Of a DNA stretch of 64,000 nt, positions 47,801-58,428 are shown in pieces. A program made the translations under genes and the position numbers. A model generated the notes under the pieces. It was not told the origin of the DNA. It worked only from the letters and a program-made list of their open reading frames with translations, and searched no databases. Source of the DNA: Choristoneura fumiferana (taxonomy: Eukaryota; Arthropoda; Insecta; Lepidoptera; Tortricidae); contig NC_133472.1 in NCBI RefSeq assembly GCF_025370935.1, positions 18,842,411 to 18,906,410 on the forward strand. The letters run 5' to 3'. Positions within the stretch are counted from its first letter, which is position 1, and each line of letters starts with the position of its first letter.

Positions 47801-50800
47801 GCTACTGTAACCTATTGAAATATTATAAAATATCTTCCCTCGAAACTAGGCGTAACGTGTCGGATGCGGTAACATTGTACAACATCTGTAGAGGGCACTA
47901 CAATAGTGCAGAGCTTCTATCGCAGGTCAGCTTTAGAGTTCCTTCACGTTTCAGTTCTCGGTCCGCCGCCTTGTTCGCCGTCCCGTTCTCTTCCAGCAAC
48001 GCTGGTCATCGCGCACCTTTGCGACGCTTGTGTAACTCTTATAATAAATTACCTCTGTCAGTAGATATATTTGATATGACGAGAGATAAGTTCAAAAACA
48101 AATTGTATGAAACCTTGAATGTATCACAGTGTATAGTGTAAGTCTACATAATCACTTATACCATATTTCTTAGTGGGGGCTCGTTAGGGAGTAAGTGAAT
48201 TTAAAATGTATCTATTTTATAAGTGCATATTGTATACACTTGCTTCTGTTTGCTCTCCTTAAAATAAATAAATAAATTATAGTTTCCTTGAAAATTTGAT
48301 ATACTTACTACCATCCTGAAATTTTTCAAATTTTTCCACCCACTGGGTTAGATTTTAGAGGGGGGACGCTCGATTTTAATGAAAATTTGCACTTTATAGT
48401 TAAATATTTCGCAAACATATTACTGAATCGAAAAATTGTCTTAGCAAACCCCTAATGGTTTTAAAAGACCTATCCAACGATAGCTCACACTATAGGGTTG
48501 GATGAGAGAAAAAAATCACCTCCACTTTACGTCTATGGGAGGTATCCCAAAAAATATTTTTTTAATTGTTTATTATACCATTTTGTCGGCATAGTTTACA
48601 TATGTATCCGTGCACAATAACAGCTTTCTAGCATTGATAGTCCCTGAGCAAAGCCGCGGACGGACGGACAGACAGACAGACAGACATGGCGAAACTATAA
48701 GGGTTCCCTTTTTGCCATTTTGGCTCCGGAACCCGTAAAATATAAAAAGACTACAAATAACCAATCATAATAAGAATAATGTCCAAAACAATGATTGATT
48801 CCTTAGACTGTAGTCGTACGCAGTTGCAGCTACGTAGGAGATAATGAGTAGATAATAATTATTATTAAAGTAGGTTTTGTTGTACTCATATTAACTGTTG
48901 TCAAAAAAAAATACGAATACAATTAAAAACTATCCTTTTTTTCATGTGTATCATTCACAATACCTAATTTGTAACAAAAAAACAACAAAATATTATGTGG
49001 AGAGCGACTACCGATGGACTGACCGGATAAAATTACTAATGACCGGCACATGGTACGGTACGGCATATGGTAGCTAAGCTGTGGAAGGAAATGCTTTCAT
49101 AAATTGATTGTTACATGCTTTGGTATTAAATTCGTATAAAACCGCATTTGCACTTAATTAACTACCTTCTTATTAAATTATCCTCACTACTCACTACTCA
49201 CCTCTATACTCACGTCTTAAATCGAGTTTAGCTCGACATGTTTCGGGCTAATTCGTAGCCCTTCTTCATTGCTTTACGCCTAGCCTACGCAGTAGTAGCC
49301 TTTACGGAGCGATGTTGTTAGTGCGATGAAAATGCAGGTAGTTGTGCGCCGGTGTTAAGTTTCGTCGGGTAGTCGCACGGGCAGAGCGGTGGCGCGAAGT
49401 GCGCGTGTTGCGGCAGCCGCCGAGTCGCGTACTCCTATGAAGAAGCTCGATTTAAGACGTGAGTTACCCGTTATAATATCATTTAATATGAGTGAGTATC
49501 ATCCCATCACGGTAGTTTCATGTTCAAAATTACCTTCTTTATATTTTTCAGCATTTAAATCAATTTGTATTGAGCAAAATTACACATTGTACTTTATCTT
49601 CATAAATTAGGAAGACGTATCTAGTATACCTAATAAAAGTGATGACTGAAAAAATATTTAGTAGCGATACTATTTATTATTAACAGCCAGCTTTAAGTAC
49701 TACTGAGGCTATTTTCCTATATTTTTCCTTAAATAACACGGTAAAATGACCTCGATATCAATCCTACTAATATTATAAATGCGAAAGTTTGTGAGTGAGT
49801 GAGTGAGTGAGTGAGTGAGTATGTTTGTTACTCTTTCACGCTGAAACGGCTGGACGGATTTGGATGAAATTTGGTATGTAGATAGCTGAACATCCTACTA
49901 ATATTATAAATGCGAAAGTTTGTGAGTGAGTGAGTGAGTGAGTGAGTGAGTATGTTTGTTACTCTTTCACGCTGAAACGGCTGGACGGATTTGGATGAAA
50001 TTTGGTATGTAGATAGCTGAACATCTGGAATAAAACATAGGCTACTTTTTATCCCGATATTCCCACGGGATAGGGATAAAATCTCGAAATATCAACCGCT
50101 GGGCTTATAGTCATGAAATTTGAGAAGTAGGTAGCTGGACGTTTGAAATAACACATAGGCTACTTTTTATCCCACGGGATAGGGATAAAATCTTGAACTA
50201 ATAACCGCTGGCTTAGAGCCCTGAAATTTGGTATGTAGGTAACTGGACATCTGGAATAACACGTAAGGGACTTTTTGACTCGATATTCCCACGGGATAAC
50301 TAGGGATAAAATCTCGAAATAACAACCACTGGGTTTAGAGCCATGAAATTTGGTATGTAGGTAGCTGAACCTCTGGAATAACACAGGCTAATTTATTATC
50401 CCGATATTCCCACGGGATAGGGATAAAATCTTGAAATAATAACCGCTGGGCTTAGAGTCATGAAATTTGGTATGTAGGTAGCTAGACGTCTGGAATAACA
50501 CATAAGCGACTTTTTGACCGATATTCCCACGGGATACCTAGGGATAAAATCTCGAAATAACAACCACTGGGTTTAGAGCCATGAAATTTGGTATGTAGGT
50601 AGCTGAACCTCTGGAATAACACAGGCTAATTTATTATCCCGATATTCCCACGGGATAGGGATAAAATCTTGAAATAATAACCGCTGGGCTTAGAGTCATG
50701 AAATTTGGTATGTAGGTAGCTAGACGTCTGGAATAACACATAAGCGACTTTTTGACCCGATATTCCCACGGGATACCTAGGGATAAAATCTCGAAATAAC

Positions 50801-53800
50801 AACCACTGGGCTTAGAGCCATGAAATTTGGTATGTAGGTAGCTGGACCTCTGGAATAACACATAATCTATTTTTTACCCCGATATTCCCACGGGATAGGG
50901 ATAAAATCTTGAAATATTAACCGCTGAGCTTAGAGTCATGAATTTGGTACTCATGTAGGAAGCTGGATGTCTAGAAAAACACATAGACGACTTTTTGACC
51001 CGATATTACCACGGGATACCTAGGAATAAAATGTCGAAATAACAACCGCTAGGCTTAGAGCATGAAATTTGGATGTAGGTAGCCGTATGTCTGGAATAAC
51101 ACATAAGTACGCTACTTTTTATCCCGATATTCCCACGGTATAGTTTTGTAACTAAGGGACCCCATACATCCCTGTATTATTATTATTTTGTATTTTTTTC
51201 TTTAATTGTATACTGTAGTTTTAAGTATTTTATTTGTAATTATTTTATTTTGAAAAAATTACTTTCTGCCAAGTTTCTTGCGGCGCATTCTTCTTGGCAA
51301 TGATGGTCTTTCCGAAAGCGCTGGTAGTATAAAAAATTACGTGTAAAAGTGCCCATTGCGGCGTATTTACTGAATAAATGATTTGAATTTGAATTTTGCA
51401 TTTGAATTTGGATAGGAAAAATTTTTGAAACTTCAGCACTGGGTTTAGAGTCTTGAATTTTGTACAGTTATTCACATCACAACCTCAATGAAGACCACGA
51501 TATAAATTTTGGAAATTTCCAGGGGAATTTTGTAAAATCCCAAAATTTCAATTGCAGCTACCACACCGAATAGTTTACGCGTGCGAAGCCGCGGGTAAAA
51601 GCTAGTATGAATATAATGATAAAAAAATAATTAGAACCATCTTTCCACGACTCAACGTGAAAATTTACTTACCATTTTTATGAAACTGCACTTGTACTAT
51701 TGTATTTTCCACCAACGATGAGTTCTGTGACACTTGAAAATTTTCCGAATTAACTACGCATACTATGTTCGCAAAATATGTTTTAAAAATCATTTCTATT
51801 TTGAAGCAAAATAATCAAAAAAATTTAAAACTGTACTTTTTTTAAATATATAGCAATATCAGTGTATATTAAACAAAATCCATCGAATACGATAGAAACA
51901 TATTTTTTTCTTTAAATGACGCAATGTGTGAAACGGAACAGAGTAACCTAGTGACGTGACACAACATTATCGGCAATTGCCAAGGTTCATTATTCAATAA
52001 CAATGAACACTAAGATATTTTAAATTTTTAAACAAAACTTGCAAGATTTTGTAAACGCGGCAATTTGGAACGCGGCCGCAGCCATCTTGTGGCCAGTGCT
52101 TGTCGGCATCACTGTCAGTACGAGTGCGTCTGCCTTGTACACGAGTTGAGTTTCCGTTGCATTTTCTTAGCATTGTATTTTGTTATTGTTCATTTCTGTT
52201 ATTATTATTGTTGACTTTTGTTACTGTTTCTCGTTAAGTTTGTTGTTATTTTTTGGCAAAATTCCGAAATGGTCTAAAAAGATTGTTTTGAACTCCCAGA
52301 GTCGGGAGTTTGTAATTCGTTTTAGGGATTATTTTGAGCAAGAACGAGAAAACGGTGGCCCGGTGGGTGTAGAACTAGAAAATATTTTTTTTATTAAATA
52401 TAGTGTAACTTCTCCAAAAATAGGCACTGATAGCTCTTAGAAAAATCGATAGTTCACTCGATAAATGGCACATCTCTAAAACTGTCAAACTTGAAACGTC
52501 ACAGAACTCATCATAGGTGAAAAATATTATAGTAGCATAAAAAAAAACTACTACATACGTAAACATAGGAGTATCCTAAGTAGAGTATCACTATTACGAG
52601 TATTCACATTCATTTCTGTTTTGTCATATTTGTGTGTAGTTGCATTAACGGAGATTACTGATTCATTCCTTTCAACTTCGCGCATTCCTAATAACTTGAC
52701 CAACGAATATTATACTATCATGAATTGCGCATGCTCACAGCCAGCGAGTTATATTCACATTATAGAGCGCACTATTATTTATTTAGCAACTCATTTCTTC
52801 ATACCTGGTTGTAAGAAGGTCAGTTATTAAATATAATCAAATCAGTCACCATCATAAAAATGCCAAGGAGTTTAATACAGGCATTAAATCCTAATATAAG
52901 TTTATTATTATTATTTATTACCTACTTGAAACAAAACCATGCAATGTGTTAACCTTTAAAATTTAAAGGCACCTGGAGGAGTTAATTAATTCTATCCCAA
53001 ATTACGGCTCTATAGCACCGTCCCTATTCGTCACTAAGTAGGAATATATACCGACATGTAAACGAGCATTAGGTACTTACCCATGTACACTATGTAATGT
53101 ACTTAGTTGAACATTAACGATTCTTTTACCGTTACTCTGTAACGCTGTTGTTGTAATCCTGTGCCTTGATCCGACTCGCCGGTTCCTGTTCCGCCGGTGT
53201 ATGTTGAAATGATGGATAAATGTTTAAGTTTAATTAGAACCTAAAACTTATACTAAGCCAAAGTTCCATTTAAACTTTATGACGATCGAATGGCCAAGTG
53301 GTTACATTTTGTCGCCAAATATTAATGGCACTATCAAATTTTACCTGTAAAACTAAGGTTATATGTTCAGGTGCCAAGTTATCTCGTGTGATATTGTTTC
53401 TTTTCCTCCCTTGTTGAACAATTTATTTTGAGACAATTTTTTCTGCTGAATGCTGGCATTCGGCAGAAATGGTAATCTAGCAATGATTTTGAATATTCTC
53501 CTCTAGAAATTATTTGAAGTCTCCAGCTGGTCACGTTCTAGGAAAACAGATTGGAGGTTCACGCTTATATTGAAGACGCAAACAAATCAAACAGATACTG
53601 ACGCAGTCGTTTCATAGAAATTCTCGGTTCATCCAAGCACATACGTGACATTATTTACAAACGGTTCTAGGTAAATAAGGAAGAAGCCCAGTAACCGCAT
53701 TTCCATATTGTAACAATGCAGAAAATCCAAAGATGAGGTCATAAAATGAACTAGGACTGAATACGCATCTTGCTATAACCTTCAATACAAGCATTCTGGA

Positions 53801-56800
53801 GAAGTTTGAAAATATTTGCTTTACCGATACATACAGCATATTGGAAAGTATGTCAATGTCAACGCCGTTTCGTAATACGTGTAATATGACTAATCAAGAT
53901 GGGAACAGCAAATGCAGGGGAACCTCTTCATATTAAGTAAACAAATCAATAACTTAAGTATCAATCACTTTTTGATTGGAATTTAATTGATCGGTCTTTT
54001 TGTAGCTTAACTGAAATCATTTAAGTATCCAAAGTTAACAATTAATTACAGTAATTTAATGGACCTGGATTATTATTTTTCTTTTGTTAGTCGAGAATCT
54101 ATGTATTATATATGTAGTAATAGAATAAATAATATGCGAAAGTTTGTCATTCCATCGCGCCAAAATAGGTCAATGGATTTGGATGAAATTTGGCACATAG
54201 GTAATTCTTAACCTACGAGTATATCTATAATATAACATAGTTATGTATATATATATATATAGATCCTACGCAATAGTGATAAAGGAAATCTTTCTCAGAC
54301 GAAGTTGCGGGCACCATAAATAAAGAATTTAATAGTAACTAGGTACATGTCAAGAAAAAAATCTGGTGACACGATATTCTTTTAATGCTGTAACTTTTTG
54401 TTGACAAATAAATAAATAACTTTCAACTTTGTACAATTTTGTTCCTGTGCTTCGTTAAAGTTGATTTATCAACGAACTTTTATATTTGATCCTCTTCAAT
54501 AGGTAGGTACCCCCAAAGTTAGCGTCCTCCAACCACGAGTAAAGCTTCCGTTAACCTCGGAACACTTTCCAACTCTACTTACCTGTTTCGACTAAAATGA
54601 AAAACGCAGCGAAAAATAGGTACCTAATACGAGTAATAGCAGATTCAGATTTATTTATTGACCAAGTAATCAACATAACATTTTAGTGCGTCATTACAAC
54701 TTCGTACGTACGTCATGCTATTGCTGCAGCCTAACTATTTACTTACTGCTAACTTACTACCTTTTGTTTGCAGGTACATACAAACATAATCTATACTTGC
54801 AACCTATAATTGACTTACAGGATATCGATTAGCCTAAGCCGCTGGAGCTAGTGACTTCAAATTTAGCAGACTTAATCCTTAAGGCCAATAGGGGTGCACT
54901 AAGAAAGAAAACTTTTGGTAATTCCCACGAGATAAGACACCAGCCATTTTTAGGGTTCCGTAGCCAAAATGGCAAAAACGGAACCCTTATAGTTTCGCCA
55001 TGTCAGTCTGTCTGTCCGTCCGCAGCTTTCTCAGGGACTGTCAATGCTAGAAAGCTGTAATTTTGCACGAATATATTTTATATGGAATTTATGCCGACAA
55101 AATGGCCGGTTTTTTCGTTCACAGGAGCAAAACTGCCGGATAAAACTATTATAAAGAAAAAACCAAAACAGTATAGGTATATATGAAAGTAGTCCAATTA
55201 TTTTTGTTTGTTTTCGGCAGGGTATCCCCGAGCTGGACGTGCCCGGCATTGAGCCGCTGTCCCTGGGGCAGATCGCGCTAGCGCGCGGCCCGCAGGGCGC
55301 GAAGCTGACCGCCGTCGTCAACGACGTCAAGGTCCGCGGACCCAGCAACTTCATCATACAGGAATTAAAGTAAGCAAAAACACGCGACTATTTTTAACCG
55401 ACTTCAAAAAAAGGAGGAGATTATCCATTCGGTTTTATTTTTTTAATGTTTGTTACCTTGGAACTCCGTCATTTATGAACTGATTTGAAAAAAAATTTTT
55501 TCTTTCGTCTAGGAATATTTTCAATTAGGTCTCTTAAGCACCAAATCAGGATCTGATGATTGGATCCGAAGGAAATCGAGGGAACTCTTCAAATATTGTA
55601 GGAACGCCTATGGTAATTTTGATATATTTATAAGTAACTCGTGCATTTGCTCTTGAAAATCATCATTTGGTGAACTGGAACTGATGATGAAGACCAAATT
55701 TGACCAATGGAGCGACTATTCAATAACAAGTACTTCACGGGTTGAATTTCAATTACTTTAACGCAGTTGCTAAGCAATTTAAGCTCATCGTAATTCATAT
55801 GGTGAAATGGAACGGGTGATGAAACACCAGGACTTCTCAAGAATGAACGTCTCTGCATCGGAAAAAAGAATTTTTCGTGCAGTTGACATTAAACTATTGT
55901 ATCTTAGATCTTTTACACTAAAAAGGGTGAAAAATAAATTTAAAACAAAAAATAGAACCGACTATAAAAAACCATGAAAATATTTTTCTACCAGTTTGAA
56001 GTCGGTGCCTCAGCACGAGCCAGCAGGAGTGATTGAAGCCCATATACTCGTATAGTTGTAGGTGAGGTAGACGATTATAGGTCCACTCCTGCTGGCTCGT
56101 GCTGAGGCACCGACTTCAGACTGGTAGAAAATTATTTTCATGTTTTTTTGTAGTCGGTTCTGTTTTTTGTTATATTTTTTTTTATGTAACTAGAGTAGGT
56201 AAATGAGACGGGGACAAGAATACCCAGAAAAGAACTTCGATTACAAGTCCTATTCATTAAAGCGTTAATTTTTTTTACATCGTGTTGAAATATGTATTTC
56301 GTACTATCTGCGTCGTCATTACCGTGCTAGCCGGTTTAGTTTTTTAGGCACTATTGACGCAAATTCAAGTAAGTAAAAAGTAACGAGATTTTTTTGTGTA
56401 AATTCCAGGTCTGACCTCAACAAGAACCGCTTCGACTTCAAACTGTTGCTACCAAGGCTGGATTTCCATGGAAAGTACAAGATGGATATCCAGGTGCTGC
56501 TGCTGCGGCTTCAGGGACGCGGCAACATCACAGGCACCTTTAGTCAGTTCCATTATTCATATCCCACTAGGGTAGATGACACCATAAAACAATAGTTCCA
56601 AGACGCGATAAAAGCCAGCTAAGTGCGAATAAGACTCGCGGGCTGAGGGTTCTGTATACATTTTTAGGTATCTATGAATATGTATAGTGTCAGCGGAACC
56701 CGTTCCCTAGGAAAATGTACGCAGTGTGGGATCATTTTTGTTGATTACTGCTGAAGACAGGCAGACATACAAAAATAAGATTTTCAGGTTTTTTTATTAG

Positions 56801-58428
56801 TGGTGCTACGAGTATGAAGCTAACTTTATACCAAATTTCAAGTTTCTAGATAAAAAGTAAGTCAATCGTATAGTCCGTAACATATTAAAGTGCCTGAGAA
56901 ATATTTTTATGCTTGGTTTTATTGCATCAACATAAATTTAGGCTCAAGCAAAAATATTTATTAGCGCCAACTCTCACGAGGTCCTCGCTACTGACGCCTA
57001 CGGTTCAACGCAATTCACTGGATTTGCAGTAAGGGAGTTTAAGAATAAACGAAAGTGGTCTGCGACAGACAGAGATCAAGAAACCCTGCATTAGAGTGTA
57101 AAAATATATAATATACATTCGTATAAGCTAAACAAGTAAGGTAGGGACAAGACTAAGGTCATGTTGAATGTTCATGTGGTGTCTACCTCTGTTTTGGTTG
57201 AGGGTTCGGTTCTTGAAGTTGTTGACGCGTATGTATACCTAGGACAAACCATCCAATTAGGTAAGTCCAACTTCGAGAAGGAGGTCAATTGATAGAGATA
57301 GAGATACGTAGAAGAACAAGGGCCACCGACATAGCCAAGCGAATTAGCTCGTTGAAGTGGCAATGGGCACGGAGCACAGATGGTCGCTGGGGCCGGAAGG
57401 TTCTCGAGTGGAGACTGCGGATCGGCAAGCGCAGAGTATAACGTCTACCAACGAGATGGAGGGATGACCTGGTTAAAGTCGCGAGTTCTCGGTGGATGCA
57501 AACCGCTTCCAACCGAGGCAACTGGAGGTCTATGGGGGAGGCCTATGTCCAACAGTAGACAACCTATGGCTGATATGATGATGATGATGGATGATGATAA
57601 GGTAAACGTCCGAGTATTGGTCACTGTCCCAGTCCTTGTCATCTTTAATTTTATGTCATTAGCAATAGAGGTGACAATAGAGCGTCGTAGCATGTTAAGT
57701 ACTTGGGCATTTTTAATTAGTTATTAGGTAAAGAAGCCGTGGTGGCCTAGTAGTCTGACCGAGATACCTATGTCCTTTTGAGCAGAATATCGTGGGTTCA
57801 AGCCCCGGGCTCGTATCTCTGCATTTTTCGAAATTCATGAGCGATATACATTTAAAATTTACTACGATCTTTGTGATTATGATGAAGGAAAACATCATGA
57901 AGAAACCTGCTCAAACCTGAAGTTCCCAATCCATTCTGAGCCCGCGTGGGAAATACGGCCCAAGCCCCTTTCGTTCTGAGATGGGCAGGGATAAGTTCTA
58001 GGTAGGATGTCATAATTGTAACCATTTAGGCAAATGGCCTTCCCAATCGTCGTGCCAAATATCCATATTAACCTCGTGTACATGTACCCAGAAATTATGA
58101 ACTATGTGTTTGCTGTTTCTTAATTTCAGAGGAGTATGCCTGCAACGTGACGATGAGAGGGCACAAGGAGAAGCGCGGCGAGGAAGAGTTCCTTAAATTC
58201 GACCCTTTCAAGGTTAAACTGCGTGTGGGCCAGTCGTCCATCTTCCTCACCAACCTGTTCGACGGCGACCCAGTGCTGGGCCCCGCCACCAACCGCGTCA
58301 TCAACGAGAACTCGCAGCTCTTCCTCCAGGAGATCAGCCCCGTGCTCGAACGGAGTCTTGCTGATCTTTTCACGGAAATGGCCAACAAAATCACATCTAA
58401 ATTTACTTATAAGGAGCTATTTCCTTGA
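35842..58428 (+). CDS. Gene D: takeout/JHBP-family secreted carrier
   Basis: Five coding exons: 35842-35923, 43892-43983, 55221-55369, 56409-56542 and 58130-58428. GT/AG borders and phases (1, 0, 2, 1) agree, giving 251 residues ending YKELFP. The signal peptide is about residues 1-25 (hydrophobic core MLPTTILLLTLHLAAA); Met10 is a possible alternative start. YIKICQRNDPQVDKCI holds the paired Cys34 and Cys44 with the same spacing as gene C. GIPELDVPGIEPLSL is the takeout N-terminal turn, LLLPRLDFHGKYKMDIQVLL the central strand region and NLFDGDPVLGP the late motif. The role is as for gene C: an extracellular hydrophobic-ligand carrier, ligand unknown. Exon 4 is the same length as in C (134 bases). 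The intron separating C's exons 2 and 3 is shifted here to before GIPEL, and the last intron of C is absent. Gene E sits in intron 2. Confidence 0.93.
36112..37796. repeat. 1.7-kb duplicated block, copy 1 (left of gap)
   Basis: From TTAAAAATTATG to 'ctgtagaagcat', abutting the N run. Nearly identical to 38048-39730 apart from small indels (for example around 36840 versus 38765). It lies in intron 1 of gene D. Confidence 0.9.
37162..37300. mobile_element. piggyBac-like MITE, copy 2
   Basis: TTTA then CCCTAAACTTGGCA at the left, TTGCCAAGTTTAGGG then TTAA at the right. The left target site has decayed from TTAA. Same family as 14411-14535. Confidence 0.65.
37797..38047. other. Assembly gap (251 N)
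   Basis: A run of N. Its flanks are the end of one 1.7-kb block and the beginning of its duplicate, so the gap is probably an assembly join rather than missing unique sequence. Confidence 0.95.
38048..39730. repeat. 1.7-kb duplicated block, copy 2 (right of gap)
   Basis: Begins with the same TTAAAAATTATG as copy 1 and ends at the same 'ctgtagaagcat', after which unique sequence continues. Carries its own piggyBac-like MITE at 39087-39234. Confidence 0.9.
39087..39234. mobile_element. piggyBac-like MITE, copy 3
   Basis: The duplicate of 37162-37300, with the same decayed TTTA left site and TTAA right site. Confidence 0.65.
39731..43891. other. Remainder of intron 1 of gene D
   Basis: No exon found. 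A Helitron-like 3' fragment in inverse orientation is at 40480-40625 (CTAG then 'gaccgcgactccgtccgcgt'). GC-rich patches with overlapping open frames at 40080-40240 and 41990-42160 show no recognisable motif. 43516-43625 resembles 27826-27960. Confidence 0.45.
44253..45726 (-). CDS. Gene E: secreted acidic cysteine decapeptide-repeat protein
   Basis: Two exons on the minus strand: 45726-45679 (16 codons, MWRRATILVACSFLLQ, GTAAGT donor) and 45596-44253 (TTTTAACAG acceptor, TAA stop), phase 0, 463 residues. Exon 1 is a signal peptide. Residues about 35-125 are proline-, tryptophan- and tyrosine-rich (PYPYHQSGSPISP, ADWWPEYRIKVPL, IIIELPLFMFPQF). About 126-230 is acidic and Ser/Asn-rich. Residues 233-413 are 18 units of a decapeptide, consensus CTDTPCSAED, so Cys recurs every five residues and Asp/Glu at fixed positions. 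A Ser/Thr-rich tail follows. It lies wholly inside intron 2 of gene D on the opposite strand and has its own TATA box. I recognise no family. Cross-linked extracellular matrix, silk-type or metal-binding roles are guesses from composition only. Open frames on the other strand here are by-products of the 30-base repeat. Confidence 0.83.
44406..44948 (-). repeat. 18-unit, 30-bp coding minisatellite in gene E
   Basis: Eighteen units of 30 bases (one of 33), coding for CTDTPCSAED-type decapeptides. Units vary mainly in the last four residues (SAED, PPAD, SESD, PAAD). One unit has lost its second Cys (CTDTLSPAGQ) and one has an extra Thr (CTDTTPCLAED). Two consecutive 60-base blocks (SESD+PPAD pairs) are identical, showing recent unequal exchange. 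Confidence 0.9.
45764..45772 (-). promoter_or_regulatory. TATA box of gene E
   Basis: On the minus strand TATATAAAG begins 46 bases before the ATG at 45726. With normal TATA spacing the transcript would start about 15 bases before the ATG, a very short leader, as often seen in highly expressed tissue-specific structural genes. Confidence 0.65.
45773..46470. other. Upstream flank of gene E
   Basis: Contains a short GC-rich patch (45880-45945) including CACGTG at about 45938. Otherwise AT-rich with no gene seen. Confidence 0.35.
46471..48740 (-). repeat. Interspersed repeat family A split by a LINE
   Basis: 46471-46656 ('aaccggcgaagagcgtgtcg', 'gggttccgtagccattacga') and 48276-48740 (to 'ccggaacccgtaaaa') are the two halves of one reversed family A copy. 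They are continuous when 46657-48275 is removed. Confidence 0.75.
46657..48275 (+). mobile_element. 5'-truncated LINE with long reverse-transcriptase frame
   Basis: Open from the left breakpoint to 48141 (more than 480 codons). RT motifs in order: HVTPVHKSGS then NYRPISV, QHGFMKGKSTVTNLL, FTDFRKAFDKVDH, SGVIQGSILGPLLYTLFIND and LLFADDLKIY with the catalytic FADD, then a thumb region (RDLGVVFDDRLDF) and a C-terminal YNKLPLSVDIF region. The organisation is jockey/CR1-like. The endonuclease and ORF1 are missing. It ends with a short (AAAT)n tail. No stop or frame shift in the RT, so the insertion is young; it has no other partner gene. Confidence 0.85.
49209..49463. repeat. 255-bp element with perfect 18-bp inverted ends
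   Basis: CTCACGTCTTAAATCGAG (49209-49226) is the exact reverse complement of 49446-49463. The interior is GC-rich and includes 'catgtttcgggctaattcgt'. A short open frame inside is not convincing as a gene. Target duplication not evident. Confidence 0.65.
49762..51605 (+). mobile_element. Non-autonomous Helitron with expanded internal minisatellite
   Basis: Inserted between A (49761) and T (51606). Starts TCCTACTAATATTATAAATG and ends 'gcgaagccgcgggtaaaagCTAG'. The first 127 bases, with a (GAGT)n run, are duplicated. The body is eight or so units of about 120 bases, each with 'atattcccacgggata' and 'atgaaatttggtatgtaggt'. A short LINE-tail insertion is at 51170-51405. Open frames within it are repeat translations. 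Confidence 0.8.
51170..51405 (+). repeat. LINE/SINE 3' tail inserted in the Helitron
   Basis: 'gccaagtttcttgcggcgca' and 'gaaagcgctggtagtat' then a (TTTGAAT)n tail. A common lepidopteran retroposon 3' end, which interrupts the minisatellite. Confidence 0.55.
51695..52534. mobile_element. DNA transposon remnant with mariner-like TA ends
   Basis: Inverted ends of about 45 bases, strongest over GATGAGTTCTGTGAC (51717-51731) and its complement GTCACAGAACTCATC (52499-52513), extend to TACTAT/ATAGTA with TA at both edges. A plus-strand frame at 52250-52440 reads IPKWSKKIVLNSQSREFVIR and then FRDYFEQERENGGP, like the N-terminal HTH of insect transposases, ending at a stop without a catalytic domain. 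Confidence 0.55.
52535..54117. other. Intronic stretch (gene D intron 2), no gene seen
   Basis: AT-rich. A tRNA-like 'gatcgaatggccaagtggtt' at about 53283 may be the head of a decayed SINE. Confidence 0.4.
54118..54320 (+). repeat. Helitron-like fragment
   Basis: 'aataatatgcgaaagtttgt', 'ggatttggatgaaatttggc' and 'gacgaagttgcgggcacc' with an (AT)n run; no intact end. Confidence 0.5.
54946..55115 (+). repeat. Interspersed repeat family A, internally deleted
   Basis: Starts 'tttttagggttccgtagcca', includes 'gtctgtctgtccgtccgc' and ends 'aatggccggttttttc', so most of the interior is gone. It ends about 105 bases before exon 3 of gene D. Confidence 0.65.
55394..55953. repeat. Repeat with 'aaccgacttcaaa' head
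   Basis: Starts with 'aaccgacttcaaaaaaagga', a common lepidopteran repeat head, just after exon 3 of gene D, and runs towards the hairpin at 55954-56161. A similar head is at 62330-62390. Noncoding. Confidence 0.45.
55954..56161. repeat. Inverted repeat with about 78-bp arms
   Basis: Left arm 55954-56031 and right arm 56084-56161 are complementary with few mismatches. The inner 31 bases (for example GAAGTCGGTGCCTCAGCACG) match exactly. Within intron 3 of gene D, so it would fold in the pre-mRNA. Confidence 0.8.
57127..57600 (+). pseudogene. RTE-type LINE 3' remnant with internal deletion
   Basis: Reads VEGSVLEVVDAYVYLGQTIQ and KSNFEKEVN, then after a break TDIAKRISSLKWQWA, GRWGRKVLEWRLRIGKR and SRWMQTASNRGNWRSMGEAY, ending in VQQ and a (GAT)n tail. 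This is the C-terminus of an RTE-clade polymerase. The section between about 57290 and 57300 is deleted and stops are present. Confidence 0.75.
57727..57990 (+). repeat. tRNA-derived SINE
   Basis: The head 'gccgtggtggcctagtagtc' with B box GGGTTCAAGCC, then 'gaaggaaaacatcatgaaga', 'gaagttcccaatccattctg' and 'cccaagcccctttcgttctg'. The same SINE family as the fragment at 6125-6312. It lies in intron 4 of gene D. Confidence 0.7.

Noticed and set aside
50160..50861. Two nearly identical 75-codon frames (MLFQR.SYLHTKFHGSKPSG)
   Set aside because: Translations of the tandem units inside the Helitron at 49762-51605.
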